This document shows positions 55,861 through 63,703 of a DNA stretch of 64,000 nucleotides, piece after piece. Position 1 is the first letter of the stretch. Every line of letters starts with the position of its first letter. The DNA lies in NCBI GenBank assembly GCA_000016765.1, contig CP000699.1, positions 248,001 through 312,000 of the forward strand, given 5' to 3'. This DNA is from Rhizorhabdus wittichii RW1. Lineage in GTDB: Bacteria > Pseudomonadota > Alphaproteobacteria > Sphingomonadales > Sphingomonadaceae. Both the position numbers and the translations under genes were made by a program. The notes under the pieces are model-generated. The model was not told the DNA's origin. It searched no databases and saw only the letters and a list, made by a program, of their open reading frames with translations.

Positions 55861-57008
55861 GCATGGCGGACCTGCTCGCGCCCGAGACGATGCTCGCGGC
55901 CTCGACGGCGCGCACCGGCCTGTCCGACTTCGGCGATCCCGGCTTCCGCGAAGGGTTCGACCGGCTGCTGTCCGACATCCGCGCGCTCGACCTGCCCGAG
56001 GCCTTCGCCCAGGCGACCGCCTTCCGCATCGGCCAGTTCCTCGACGCGCGCGCGCTGGCGGTCGACGGGTTACGCCGGCATGGCGAGGTGCTGGCGACGC
56101 CGGTTCGCCGGCCGCTGATCATCGCCGGGCTGGTCCGTTCGGGCACCACCGCGCTGCATCAGCTCCTCTCGCTCGATCCGCAGTTCCAGGGCCCCGAGCA
56201 TTGGCTGACGGTGGCGCCCAAGCCGCGCCCGCCGCGCGACCGGTGGCAGGACGATCCGCACTATCGCGCCGTCGCCGATTCGATCGCCGCCTTCGTGGCG
56301 AGCGCCCCCGAGATGCTCGACGACCATATGATGTCGGCGGACGGCATCGAGGAATCGCTGTTCATCCTCGCCACCGGCTTCGCCAGCAACATGTGGCCGT
56401 CGATGTGGCCGGTGCCGCGCTACGACCTCTGGTATCGCGACCGCGACGACCGCGACAGCTATCGCTGGCTGGCCGACGTGCTGCGGCTGATCGGCAAGGG
56501 CGACGACCGCCGCTGGCTGCTCAAGAACCCGACCGACCTCTTCTCGCTCGGCGAGGTGCTGGACGTCTTCCCCGACGCGATGATCGTCCAGACGCATCGC
56601 GATCCGGTCGAGGCGATGCCGTCGATCTGCAACCTGATCCTCGCCGCGCAGCGCGTCTTTTCGGGCGATCGCGCCGATCCGGTGGCGATCGGCGGGCGCG
56701 AGGCGGAGATGTGGGCGGTGGCCCTCGACCGCGCCGAGCGGGTGCGCGCCGGCAGCGCCAACCGCTTCTTCGACATCGAGTTCCGCGATTTCACCCGGGA
56801 CCAGCTCGGCACGGTCAAGCGGCTCTACGATCATTTCGGCCTGACCCTCGACGCGTCGACCGAGGCGGCGATGCAGGCCTGGCTCGACGCCCATCCGCGC
56901 CGTGCGGCCGTTGCCGGGCCACGCTACCGGCCCGAGGATTTCGGCCTCACCGCCGACGGCCTGCGCGAGCGCTTCGCCGACTATCGCGCCCGGCGCGGCT
57001 ACGCCTGA
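55857..57008 (+). CDS. Sulfotransferase-family protein
   Basis: 383 residues of the bacterial PAPS-sulfotransferase family. The 5'-phosphosulfate loop is LIIAGLVRSGTTALHQLLSLD and the 3'-phosphate-binding strand is IVQTHRDPVEAMPSICNLI. The family transfers sulfate from PAPS to hydroxyl groups. A sulfotransferase inside an apparently degradative operon is unusual, because sulfonation normally modifies rather than degrades. Several bacterial relatives have no proven PAPS activity, so the reaction is open. Confidence 0.88.
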   Translation: MSMADLLAPETMLAASTARTGLSDFGDPGFREGFDRLLSDIRALDLPEAFAQATAFRIGQFLDARALAVDGLRRHGEVLATPVRRPLIIAGLVRSGTTALHQLLSLDPQFQGPEHWLTVAPKPRPPRDRWQDDPHYRAVADSIAAFVASAPEMLDDHMMSADGIEESLFILATGFASNMWPSMWPVPRYDLWYRDRDDRDSYRWLADVLRLIGKGDDRRWLLKNPTDLFSLGEVLDVFPDAMIVQTHRDPVEAMPSICNLILAAQRVFSGDRADPVAIGGREAEMWAVALDRAERVRAGSANRFFDIEFRDFTRDQLGTVKRLYDHFGLTLDASTEAAMQAWLDAHPRRAAVAGPRYRPEDFGLTADGLRERFADYRARRGYA

Positions 57009-57025
57009 TCGTGAAGGAGACGGAG

Positions 57026-57514
57026 ATGCGCAACCTGCTCGGCGGCACGTTCCACCAGATCGCCTATGTCACCGCCGACTTCGACGCGGGGCTGGCGGCG
57101 CTGCGCGCCGGCCATGGCATCGAGCGCTTCCTGGAGCTGCGCGACATCCGCTTTCCGGTCGATCGGGCGGGCGCCGAGGCGCATTGCCATATCGCGCTCG
57201 GGCGGACCGGTGGGCTGGAGATCGAGCTGATCCAGCCGCTCGGCGGCGCGGCCGACCTCTATCGCGAGCCGCTCGACCGGCCGGGCCCGCTGCACTTCCA
57301 CCATGTCGCGCAGCGGGTCGACACGCTCGCCGAGCTGGAGGCGCTGCACCGGACCGCGAGGGAGCGCGGCTTCGCGATCCCGATCGATTCCGAATCCAAC
57401 GGCATGACCTATTTCTACGCCGACGCGCGCGCGACGCTCGGCCATCATGTCGAATATATCTACGGCTCGCCCGACTATTGGGCGGCGGTCGGGGCGATGA
57501 TCCCGGAGAATTGA
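57026..57514 (+). CDS. VOC-superfamily (glyoxalase-like) protein, copy 2
   Basis: 162 residues of the vicinal oxygen chelate fold. Metal-type residues: His in FHQIAYVTADFDAGL, His in LHFHHVAQRV, and Glu in HHVEYIYG. It aligns along its length with copy 1 at 44197 (shared AYV.AD.DA, IELI.P.GG, LYR.L...G.LH.HH and HHVEY positions). The ATG at 57026 has aaggagacggag before it. It follows the sulfotransferase by 17 nt. Confidence 0.88.
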   Translation: MRNLLGGTFHQIAYVTADFDAGLAALRAGHGIERFLELRDIRFPVDRAGAEAHCHIALGRTGGLEIELIQPLGGAADLYREPLDRPGPLHFHHVAQRVDTLAELEALHRTARERGFAIPIDSESNGMTYFYADARATLGHHVEYIYGSPDYWAAVGAMIPEN

Positions 57515-57531
57515 GGCGGCGGGGCGCGGCC

Positions 57532-58761
57532 TCAAATCACCCCTTCGTCCCCGAGCGCGTCGATCTCGGCCTCGCTCAGGCCCAGCTCCCCGGCCAGCAC
57601 GGCGCGGGTATGCTCGCCCAGCATCGGCGGGGCGCGATAGTCGGTGATCGGCGTCTCGGAGAAGTTGAGCGGGCTGCGGATCAGGTCGAGATCGGGCTTG
57701 AGCGGGTGCGGCGCGCGGACGCGCATGCCGCGGTGCCGCGCCTGGGGATAGTCGAACACCTGCTCCAGGTCGTTGATCGGGCCGCTGGGGATGCCGGCCG
57801 CGCCCAGCTTCTCCAGCCAGTGGGCGACCGTGTCGGTGGCGAAGATCGCGTCGAACACCTCGGTGATCTCGTCGCGATGCTGGACGCGCAGCACATTGGT
57901 GTGGAAGCGCGGATGGGTGGCGAGCTCGGGATGGCCGACCGCGTCGCACAGCGCGACATATTGCTTGTCGTTGCCCGAAGTGATCATGATCGCCCCGTCG
58001 CTGCACGCGAATTTGCTGGTCGGCATGCCGCCATTGCCCTGGGTGCCGCGCCGCACCGGGACCTCGCCCGAGGTGAGGTGGATCTGGGCATAGTGCGACA
58101 GGGCGGAGATGCCGCAGTCGAGCAGGGCGACGTCGATATACTGGCCTTCGCCGCCGGCGGCGTCGCGATGATAGAGCGCGGCGAGGATCGCGTTGGCGAC
58201 GTTGAGGCCGGTGAACAGGTCGATGATGCTGGGGCCGACCTTCATCGGCCCGGCGCCGGGCTTGCCGTCGGGCACGCCGGTGACGCTCATCAGCCCGCAT
58301 TCGCCCTGGAACACCGCGTCATAGCCGGGCTTGGCGGCGAGCGGCCCGGTCTGGCCGTAGCCGGTGACCGAGCAGTAGACGATGCGCGGGTTGATCGCCT
58401 TCAGGCTCTCATAGTCGAGGCCGTAGCGCTTGAGGTCGCCGACCTTGTAATTCTCCATCACCACGTCGCACGACAGGACCAGCTCGCGGATCAGCGCCTG
58501 CCCGCGCGCGGAGGCGATGTTGAGCGCCACCGACCGCTTGTTGCGGTTCACCGACATGTAGAAGGCGTTCTCGCGGGTGCGGTTGCCTTCGGTGTCGCGC
58601 AGATAGGGCTCGCCGAAGATGCGGGCGTCGTCGCCCACCACCGGCCGCTCGATCTTGATCACGTCGGCGCCCATGTCGGCGAGCACTTGCGATCCAAACG
58701 GGCCCGCCAGCACGCGGGTGAGATCGAGGACGCGGATATTCTCGAGGGGTAGTCTGGCCAT
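57532..58761 (-). CDS. Class III CoA transferase (CaiB/BaiF), copy 2
   Basis: 409 residues, full family length. IRVLDLTRVLAGPFGSQVLADMGADVIKIE at the N terminus, VVMENYKVGDLKRYGL, SVTGYGQTGP and the probable catalytic Asp in PSIIDLFTGLNVA are all present. The C-terminal GMRVRAPHPLKPDLDLIRSPLNFSETP region is typical of succinyl- or acyl-CoA:carboxylate CoA transferases. It is transcribed opposite to its neighbours, convergent with the VOC gene and divergent from the enoyl-CoA hydratase gene (189-bp gap). Confidence 0.93.
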   Translation of the reverse strand: MARLPLENIRVLDLTRVLAGPFGSQVLADMGADVIKIERPVVGDDARIFGEPYLRDTEGNRTRENAFYMSVNRNKRSVALNIASARGQALIRELVLSCDVVMENYKVGDLKRYGLDYESLKAINPRIVYCSVTGYGQTGPLAAKPGYDAVFQGECGLMSVTGVPDGKPGAGPMKVGPSIIDLFTGLNVANAILAALYHRDAAGGEGQYIDVALLDCGISALSHYAQIHLTSGEVPVRRGTQGNGGMPTSKFACSDGAIMITSGNDKQYVALCDAVGHPELATHPRFHTNVLRVQHRDEITEVFDAIFATDTVAHWLEKLGAAGIPSGPINDLEQVFDYPQARHRGMRVRAPHPLKPDLDLIRSPLNFSETPITDYRAPPMLGEHTRAVLAGELGLSEAEIDALGDEGVI

Positions 58762-58950
58762 GGCTCAACCTGCAATTGCCCGATCATCCCTCGCCACGGC
58801 CCGGCGCCATGGCAAGGGACGCCGCCCGCCTGTTCACAACCATGATATGCCGATGCGCGCGCTTTCCGGCAGGCCCGCGGCTCTCGCCTTTGCGGCGGGG
58901 TTGGTCCAATTGCTGGGCCGAGAACAACCGAGGATAGGATTGGAGGCCGC

Positions 58951-59754
58951 ATGGGCGACATCTTGCGGGACACCCCGGCCGAAGGCGTCTGCCGCCTCAC
59001 GCTCAACCGTCCGGACGCGCTCAACTCGTTGAGCTACGCCATGTATGGCGAGCTGATCGATCATCTGGAATCGATCCGCTACGATCATGACGTGCGCGTC
59101 GTGTTGCTGACCGGCGCCGGCCGCGCTTTCTGCGCGGGGCACGACACCCGCGCCGGCGGCGCGCCCGACTGGGTGGACGAAGGGCTGGGCAAGGCGCAGT
59201 GGCAGCGCCGGATCATGGACAAGCTCGGCCAGATTCCGCTACGGATGCGCGCGCTGCCGCAGCCGGTGATCTGCGCGGTCAACGGCGCGGCGGCGGGGGC
59301 GGGCTATGCGTTGGCGCTCGCCGCCGACATGACGGTCGCCGCGCGATCGGCCAAGTTCGTCAATGCCTTCCACAATGCCGGCACCGGCCATGAACTGGGC
59401 TTCAGCTACATGCTGCCGCGCCTCGTCGGCGCCCAGCGGGCGGCCGAGCTGATGCTGACCGGCCGCGCGGTGATGGCCGAGGAGGCGGAGCGGATCGGGC
59501 TGGTGCTGCGCTGCATCGACGACGCGCGGCTGATGGACGAGGCGCTGGCGCTCGCCGACGCGGTGATGGCCAACAGCCCGATCGGCATCGCGCTGACCAA
59601 GAGCTCGATGTGGTTGAACGCCGACGCGCCGAGCCTGGAGGCGGCGATCGAGATGGAGAACCGCGCCATCTTCATGAGTCAGTCGACCGGCGACACCGGA
59701 GAGAAGCGCAAGGCCTTCTTCGAGAAGCGCCGGCCCAAATTCACGGGGCAATGA
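58951..59754 (+). CDS. Enoyl-CoA hydratase/isomerase (crotonase family)
   Basis: 267 residues. Crotonase motifs: LTLNRPDALNSLSYAMYGEL, GAGRAFCAGHDT (first oxyanion-hole segment), NGAAAGAGYALALAADM (second). A loop of about 20 residues follows GHD (TRAGGAPDWVDEGLGKAQ). The Glu pair of true hydratases is not obvious: the relevant position reads NAGTGHELGFSYMLPRL, so isomerase, hydrolase or lyase activity is possible. It is the first gene of a coupled set with the OYE, SnoaL-like and SDR genes. Start ATG follows ggattggaggccgc. Confidence 0.9.
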   Translation: MGDILRDTPAEGVCRLTLNRPDALNSLSYAMYGELIDHLESIRYDHDVRVVLLTGAGRAFCAGHDTRAGGAPDWVDEGLGKAQWQRRIMDKLGQIPLRMRALPQPVICAVNGAAAGAGYALALAADMTVAARSAKFVNAFHNAGTGHELGFSYMLPRLVGAQRAAELMLTGRAVMAEEAERIGLVLRCIDDARLMDEALALADAVMANSPIGIALTKSSMWLNADAPSLEAAIEMENRAIFMSQSTGDTGEKRKAFFEKRRPKFTGQ

Positions 59755-59755
59755 G

Positions 59756-60898
59756 ATGAGCGCGATCGAACCGCTGCTGCGGCCCTTCGCGCTGCGCGGG
59801 CTGGAACTGCCCAACCGCGTCGTGATGGCGCCGATGACGCGCTACCGGTCGCCGGCCGGGGTGCCGACCGGGGAGGTGGCGAGCTATTATGCCCGGCGCG
59901 CGGCGACCGGCCTGGGCCTGATCCTGACCGAGGGCGTGGCGCTGCCGCATTATGCCGCCGCCGACCATCCCGACATCCCGCGCATCGACGGGGTCGAGGT
60001 GCTGGAGGGCTGGCGCAAGGTGATCGAGGAGGTCCATGCGGCCGGCGGGCGGATCGTGCCGCAGCTCTGGCACCAGGGGCCGATGTGGAACGTCGAATAT
60101 GCCGGCCCCGGCACCGGCAATCCGATGCGGCCGTCGGGGATATGGGGCCCTGCCGACGGGGTGATCTCCTTCCGGCCCGAAGGCCGCGACGCCAGCCTGG
60201 CGCCGGTGCCGCCGATGACCGATGGCGACATCGCCGACGTGATCGCTGCCTATGCGCTGGCGGCGCGCAACGCGGTGGCGCTGGGCGCCGACGGCATCGC
60301 GATCCATGGCGCGCACGGCTATCTGATCGACACCTTCCTGTGGGATTACACCAACCGGCGCGACGACCGGTGGGGCGGCGATCCGGCCCGCCGCGCGGCG
60401 TTCGGGGCGGAGGTGGTCCGCGCCATCCGCGCCGAGATCGGCGAGGACCGCCCGATCGTGCTGCGCTTCTCGCAGTTCAAGATGCAGAACTACCAGGCCC
60501 TGCTCGCCGACACGCCCGACGCGCTCGGCGCGCTGCTCGGCCCGCTCGCCGATGCCGGGGTCGACCTGTTCGACGCCAGCCAGCGCTATTTCGACACGCC
60601 GACCTTCGAGGGATCGACCCTCAACCTCGCCGGCTGGGCGAAGAAGCTCACCGGCAAGGCGTCGATGACGGTGGGCGGCGTCGCGCTCGACAAGGCGCGG
60701 GGCCATGCGAAACATATCGACGACAGCCAGCAGTCGGTGAACAACCTGTCGCTGCTGGTCGAGCGGTTCGAGCGTGGCGAGTTCGATCTGGTCGCGGTCG
60801 GCCGGGCGATCCTCAACGATCCGGCCTGGTTCACCAAGGCGGTGGCGGGCGAGCCCTTCCTGCCGTTCGATCCCGCCAGCCTGGAGCGGCTGACATGA
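59756..60898 (+). CDS. Old Yellow Enzyme-type NADH:flavin oxidoreductase
   Basis: 380 residues, FMN-binding TIM barrel only; it lacks the C-terminal Fe-S/FAD domain of 2,4-dienoyl-CoA reductase or BaiCD/BaiH proteins. Motifs include NRVVMAPMTRYRS, LILTEGVA, PQLWHQG and the active-site HGAHGYLIDTFLWDYTNRRDDRWGG. The family reduces activated C=C bonds of enones. Its ATG follows 1 nt after the enoyl-CoA hydratase stop and its stop overlaps the SnoaL-like ATG. Confidence 0.93.
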   Translation: MSAIEPLLRPFALRGLELPNRVVMAPMTRYRSPAGVPTGEVASYYARRAATGLGLILTEGVALPHYAAADHPDIPRIDGVEVLEGWRKVIEEVHAAGGRIVPQLWHQGPMWNVEYAGPGTGNPMRPSGIWGPADGVISFRPEGRDASLAPVPPMTDGDIADVIAAYALAARNAVALGADGIAIHGAHGYLIDTFLWDYTNRRDDRWGGDPARRAAFGAEVVRAIRAEIGEDRPIVLRFSQFKMQNYQALLADTPDALGALLGPLADAGVDLFDASQRYFDTPTFEGSTLNLAGWAKKLTGKASMTVGGVALDKARGHAKHIDDSQQSVNNLSLLVERFERGEFDLVAVGRAILNDPAWFTKAVAGEPFLPFDPASLERLT

Positions 60899-61467
60899 GC
60901 GGCATGACCGATATCGCGCAACGGATCGACCGGCTGGAATCGCAGGCGGCGATCCAGCAGCTTCCGATCCGCTACGCGCTGGCGGTCGACGGGCGCGACC
61001 TCGACGCCTGGGTCGGGCTGTTCGTCCCCGACGTGAATTGCGGGCGGCGCGGATCGGGCCGCGCGGTGCTGCGTTCGATCATCGAACCGGCGGTGCGGAC
61101 CTTCTACCGCTCGATCCACCAGATTTGCGGCCACCGGGTCGAGTTCGACGATGCCGACCATGCCCGTGGCGTGGTCTATTGCCGCGCCGAGCATGAGGCC
61201 GAGGGCCAGTGGATCGTCATGGCGATCGCCTATTTCGACAGCTATGAACGGCGCGACGGCGCCTGGTATTTCGTCCGCCGGCAGGAGAAGCACTGGTACG
61301 CCGCCGACTGGCAGGAGCGCCCGAGCGCGCCCTTCACCGGCTGGGCCGCGCACCCGCATCCGCCGACCTTGCCGCAGGAATTCGAGGCCTGGAATCCCTT
61401 CTGGGCCGAAGAGGCCGCAGACCGCATCGCCGCGCTGACGGCGCTTCCGACAGGAGACACAGCATGA
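60895..61467 (+). CDS. SnoaL-like (NTF2-fold) protein
   Basis: 190 residues, about 30 more than a bare SnoaL-like domain. It has the typical start IQQLPIRYALAVDGRDLDAWVGLFVPDV, a central His (SIHQICGHRVEFDDADHARGVVYC) and an aspartate/tyrosine-rich pocket. Proteins of this fold act as dehydratases, ketosteroid-isomerase-like enzymes, cyclases or hydroxylases. Being sandwiched with overlaps between an OYE and an SDR gene, it is best read as a pathway enzyme. BaiE, the bile-acid 7alpha-dehydratase, is a member of the same fold. Confidence 0.83.
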   Translation: MSGMTDIAQRIDRLESQAAIQQLPIRYALAVDGRDLDAWVGLFVPDVNCGRRGSGRAVLRSIIEPAVRTFYRSIHQICGHRVEFDDADHARGVVYCRAEHEAEGQWIVMAIAYFDSYERRDGAWYFVRRQEKHWYAADWQERPSAPFTGWAAHPHPPTLPQEFEAWNPFWAEEAADRIAALTALPTGDTA

Positions 61468-62231
61468 GCAGCAACCGCCGTTTCGAGGGCCGTTCGGTGA
61501 TCGTCACCGGCGCCGGATCGGGCATCGGCGAGGCGACCGCGCGCGCCTTCGCCGCCGAGGGCGCGCTCGTCGCCATCGCCGAACTCGACGGCGACAAGGG
61601 CCGCGCGGTGTGCGACGCGATCGTCGCCGAGGGAGGCACCGCCCGCTTCGTCGAGACCGACGCGACCGACGAGGCGTCGGTCAGGGCGATGGTCGAGGCG
61701 GCCTGCGCCGCGCACGGCCCGGTGCGCCACGCCTTCAACAATGTCGGCGCGGCGAAGCTCGGTTCGCTGGAGGAGCTGAGCCTCGACGACTGGAACTGGA
61801 CGGTCGGTATCTCGCTGACCAGCACCTTCCTGGCGATGAAGCACGAGATACCGGTGATGAAGGCCAATGGCGGCGGGACGATCGTCAACACCGCCTCGAT
61901 GTCGGGCCGCATCTTCACCCCCTCGGCGCCGCCCTCCTATTCGGCCGCCAAGGCCGGGGTGATCCATCTCAGCCATTATGCGAGCTGCACCTATGCGGCG
62001 GACAATATCCGGGTGAACAGCGTGCTCCCCGGCCTCACCGCCACGCCGCAGATCGCGTCGATGTTCACGCTGGAGCAGCAGGCCGAGGTCGCCAGCCACC
62101 ACCAGATGATCCACCGCTGCGTCCAGCCCGCCGAGATCGCGGCGGCGGTGCTGTTCCTGTCGAGCGACGAGGCGGCGATGATCACCGGTCGCGGGATCGA
62201 GGTTTCGGGCGGCGGGGCGCACGCGTCGTAG
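61464..62231 (+). CDS. Short-chain dehydrogenase/reductase, copy 1
   Basis: 255 residues, classical SDR. Cofactor motif VTGAGSGIGEAT, NNVG turn, catalytic Ser in NTASMSG, and Tyr-x3-Lys in PSYSAAKAG. The acidic residue after strand 2 (IAELDGDK) suggests NAD(H). The substrate is unknown; a hydroxy-steroid or 3-hydroxyacyl-CoA type compound is plausible by context. The ATG overlaps the SnoaL-like stop. Repeat G follows 19 nt after the stop. Confidence 0.94.
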   Translation: MSSNRRFEGRSVIVTGAGSGIGEATARAFAAEGALVAIAELDGDKGRAVCDAIVAEGGTARFVETDATDEASVRAMVEAACAAHGPVRHAFNNVGAAKLGSLEELSLDDWNWTVGISLTSTFLAMKHEIPVMKANGGGTIVNTASMSGRIFTPSAPPSYSAAKAGVIHLSHYASCTYAADNIRVNSVLPGLTATPQIASMFTLEQQAEVASHHQMIHRCVQPAEIAAAVLFLSSDEAAMITGRGIEVSGGGAHAS

Positions 62232-62250
62232 GGGCTGTCCCTTATCTTCT

Positions 62251-62343
62251 CGTCATTCCCGCGAAAGCGGGAATCCACGGTTACGGCCCATTCCGTCTCT
62301 TGCGGGCCGCCGTCCATGGCTTCCCGCTTTCGCGGGAATGACG
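62251..62343. repeat. 93-bp inverted repeat, copy G (inverted relative to F)
   Basis: Same ends and length as copy F but with the interior in the opposite orientation, about six differences in 93. It lies between the convergent SDR and Gfo/Idh genes. Confidence 0.9.
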
Positions 62344-62385
62344 ATATGGGGCGGAGAGAAGCCTGGCCTCGACCCGCCCGCGCCG

Positions 62386-63540
62386 TCACCCCATCTCGTC
62401 CATCCTGATCCAGCGGCGTTCGGCGTCGGCTCGTTCGACCGCTTCGACCACGCGGTGGACGGCGGCGGCTTCGGTGAAGCTCGGCGATCCCTCGCGGCCC
62501 GATCGGATCGCGGCGGCCATGTTGGCGAACATCCAGTCCATCGCCACGAACGGGCGCGGGCCGGTCTCGCCGCCGGTCGTGCCCGGCACCATGTAGAAGG
62601 CGGGGTCGATCTCGACCTCGGCGCAGGCGCGCTCGCCATAGGGCATCAGCCGCGCGTCGCCGGCGTAGAGCCTGGCCGAGAGCAGGTTGCCGAAGCTGGA
62701 GTCGCTCAGCAGCAGCCGGCCGCGGTCGCCCCAGACCTCGACCCGCCAGCCTTCGGTGTCGGGCACGCACCAGCCGGCCTGGAGGCTGCCGATCGCGCCG
62801 TTCGCCATGCGCAGCGTGGCGGTGCCCAGGTCGTGGGTCTCGGGGCGCAGCACGTCGCCATTGGGCAGGAACCATTCGGGCACCCCGGTCGCGAGCAGGC
62901 CGGTGGCCTCCTCGACCGGGCCGATCAGGTGGGTGAGGAACAGCAGCGAATGGGTCGCGAAATTGCGCCAGCCGCTGCCGCCGCTGCTCTTCTCCGCCAG
63001 CCAGTAATAGGGATCGGTGTTGCCCGACCAGGCGCTGTAGCAATAGGGTTTGTCGTTCTCGACGATCAGCGGCAGGAACAGCTGGACGTGGAAGCCCAGA
63101 GGCTTTCCGATATAGCCCGCGTCGATCATCGCCTTCATCTGCTGCGCGGGCGGCGACCAGCGGAACTGCGCGTCGACCACGCCGACCACGCCCGCCGCCT
63201 TCTGCGCGTCGCGCATCGCATCGGCATCGGCGACCGAGGTGGCGAAGGGCAGCGCGTCATAGACATGCTTGCCGTTGCGGAGCGCGGCCATCACCATCGG
63301 GAAGCGGAAGGAGGGGCGGGTGCCGACGTCGATGATGTCGAGATCGGGATCGGCCGACATCTCCTCATGGTTCCAATAGGCCTTGGGGATATCGAAGTCG
63401 GCGGCGGCCTTCTCGGCGGTCTCGCGGCGCGATGTGCAGATCGCCGCGACCTCGACGCCCTCGATCCTGCGCCATGCCGCGCCATGGACCTTGAGGCTCC
63501 AGTTCGCGCTGATGATGCCCACCTTGAGCGGCTTCGCCAT
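62386..63540 (-). CDS. Gfo/Idh/MocA-family protein with atypical cofactor and active-site motifs
   Basis: 384 residues with the two-domain Gfo/Idh/MocA layout: Rossmann domain about 1-125, then the beta-sheet domain. Two key motifs are altered. The usual GxGxxG start reads VGIISANWSLKVHG, and the usual catalytic EKP motif reads VYDALPFA, so the standard Lys is missing. The rest (KAYWNHEEMSADPDLDIIDVGT; GKHVYDALPFATSVADADAMRDA) aligns well. It may be a non-redox or altered-substrate member. Start ATG 63540 with gagggagacggt upstream. It is divergent from the next SDR gene. Confidence 0.88.
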   Translation of the reverse strand: MAKPLKVGIISANWSLKVHGAAWRRIEGVEVAAICTSRRETAEKAAADFDIPKAYWNHEEMSADPDLDIIDVGTRPSFRFPMVMAALRNGKHVYDALPFATSVADADAMRDAQKAAGVVGVVDAQFRWSPPAQQMKAMIDAGYIGKPLGFHVQLFLPLIVENDKPYCYSAWSGNTDPYYWLAEKSSGGSGWRNFATHSLLFLTHLIGPVEEATGLLATGVPEWFLPNGDVLRPETHDLGTATLRMANGAIGSLQAGWCVPDTEGWRVEVWGDRGRLLLSDSSFGNLLSARLYAGDARLMPYGERACAEVEIDPAFYMVPGTTGGETGPRPFVAMDWMFANMAAAIRSGREGSPSFTEAAAVHRVVEAVERADAERRWIRMDEMG

Positions 63541-63703
63541 ATGACCGTCTCCCTCGCTTTCCGATCGAGACTGGCCCAGTCCGCCGCGACGGAAAACCCG
63601 CCGGCCATGGCCTATCGCCTATGTGATCATGCGGCCGGGGGCGGGCGGGCGGATTGGCGGCGGCGCGCGGCGCCGACTATGCCGACCCCTGAGAGGACAG
63701 CGC

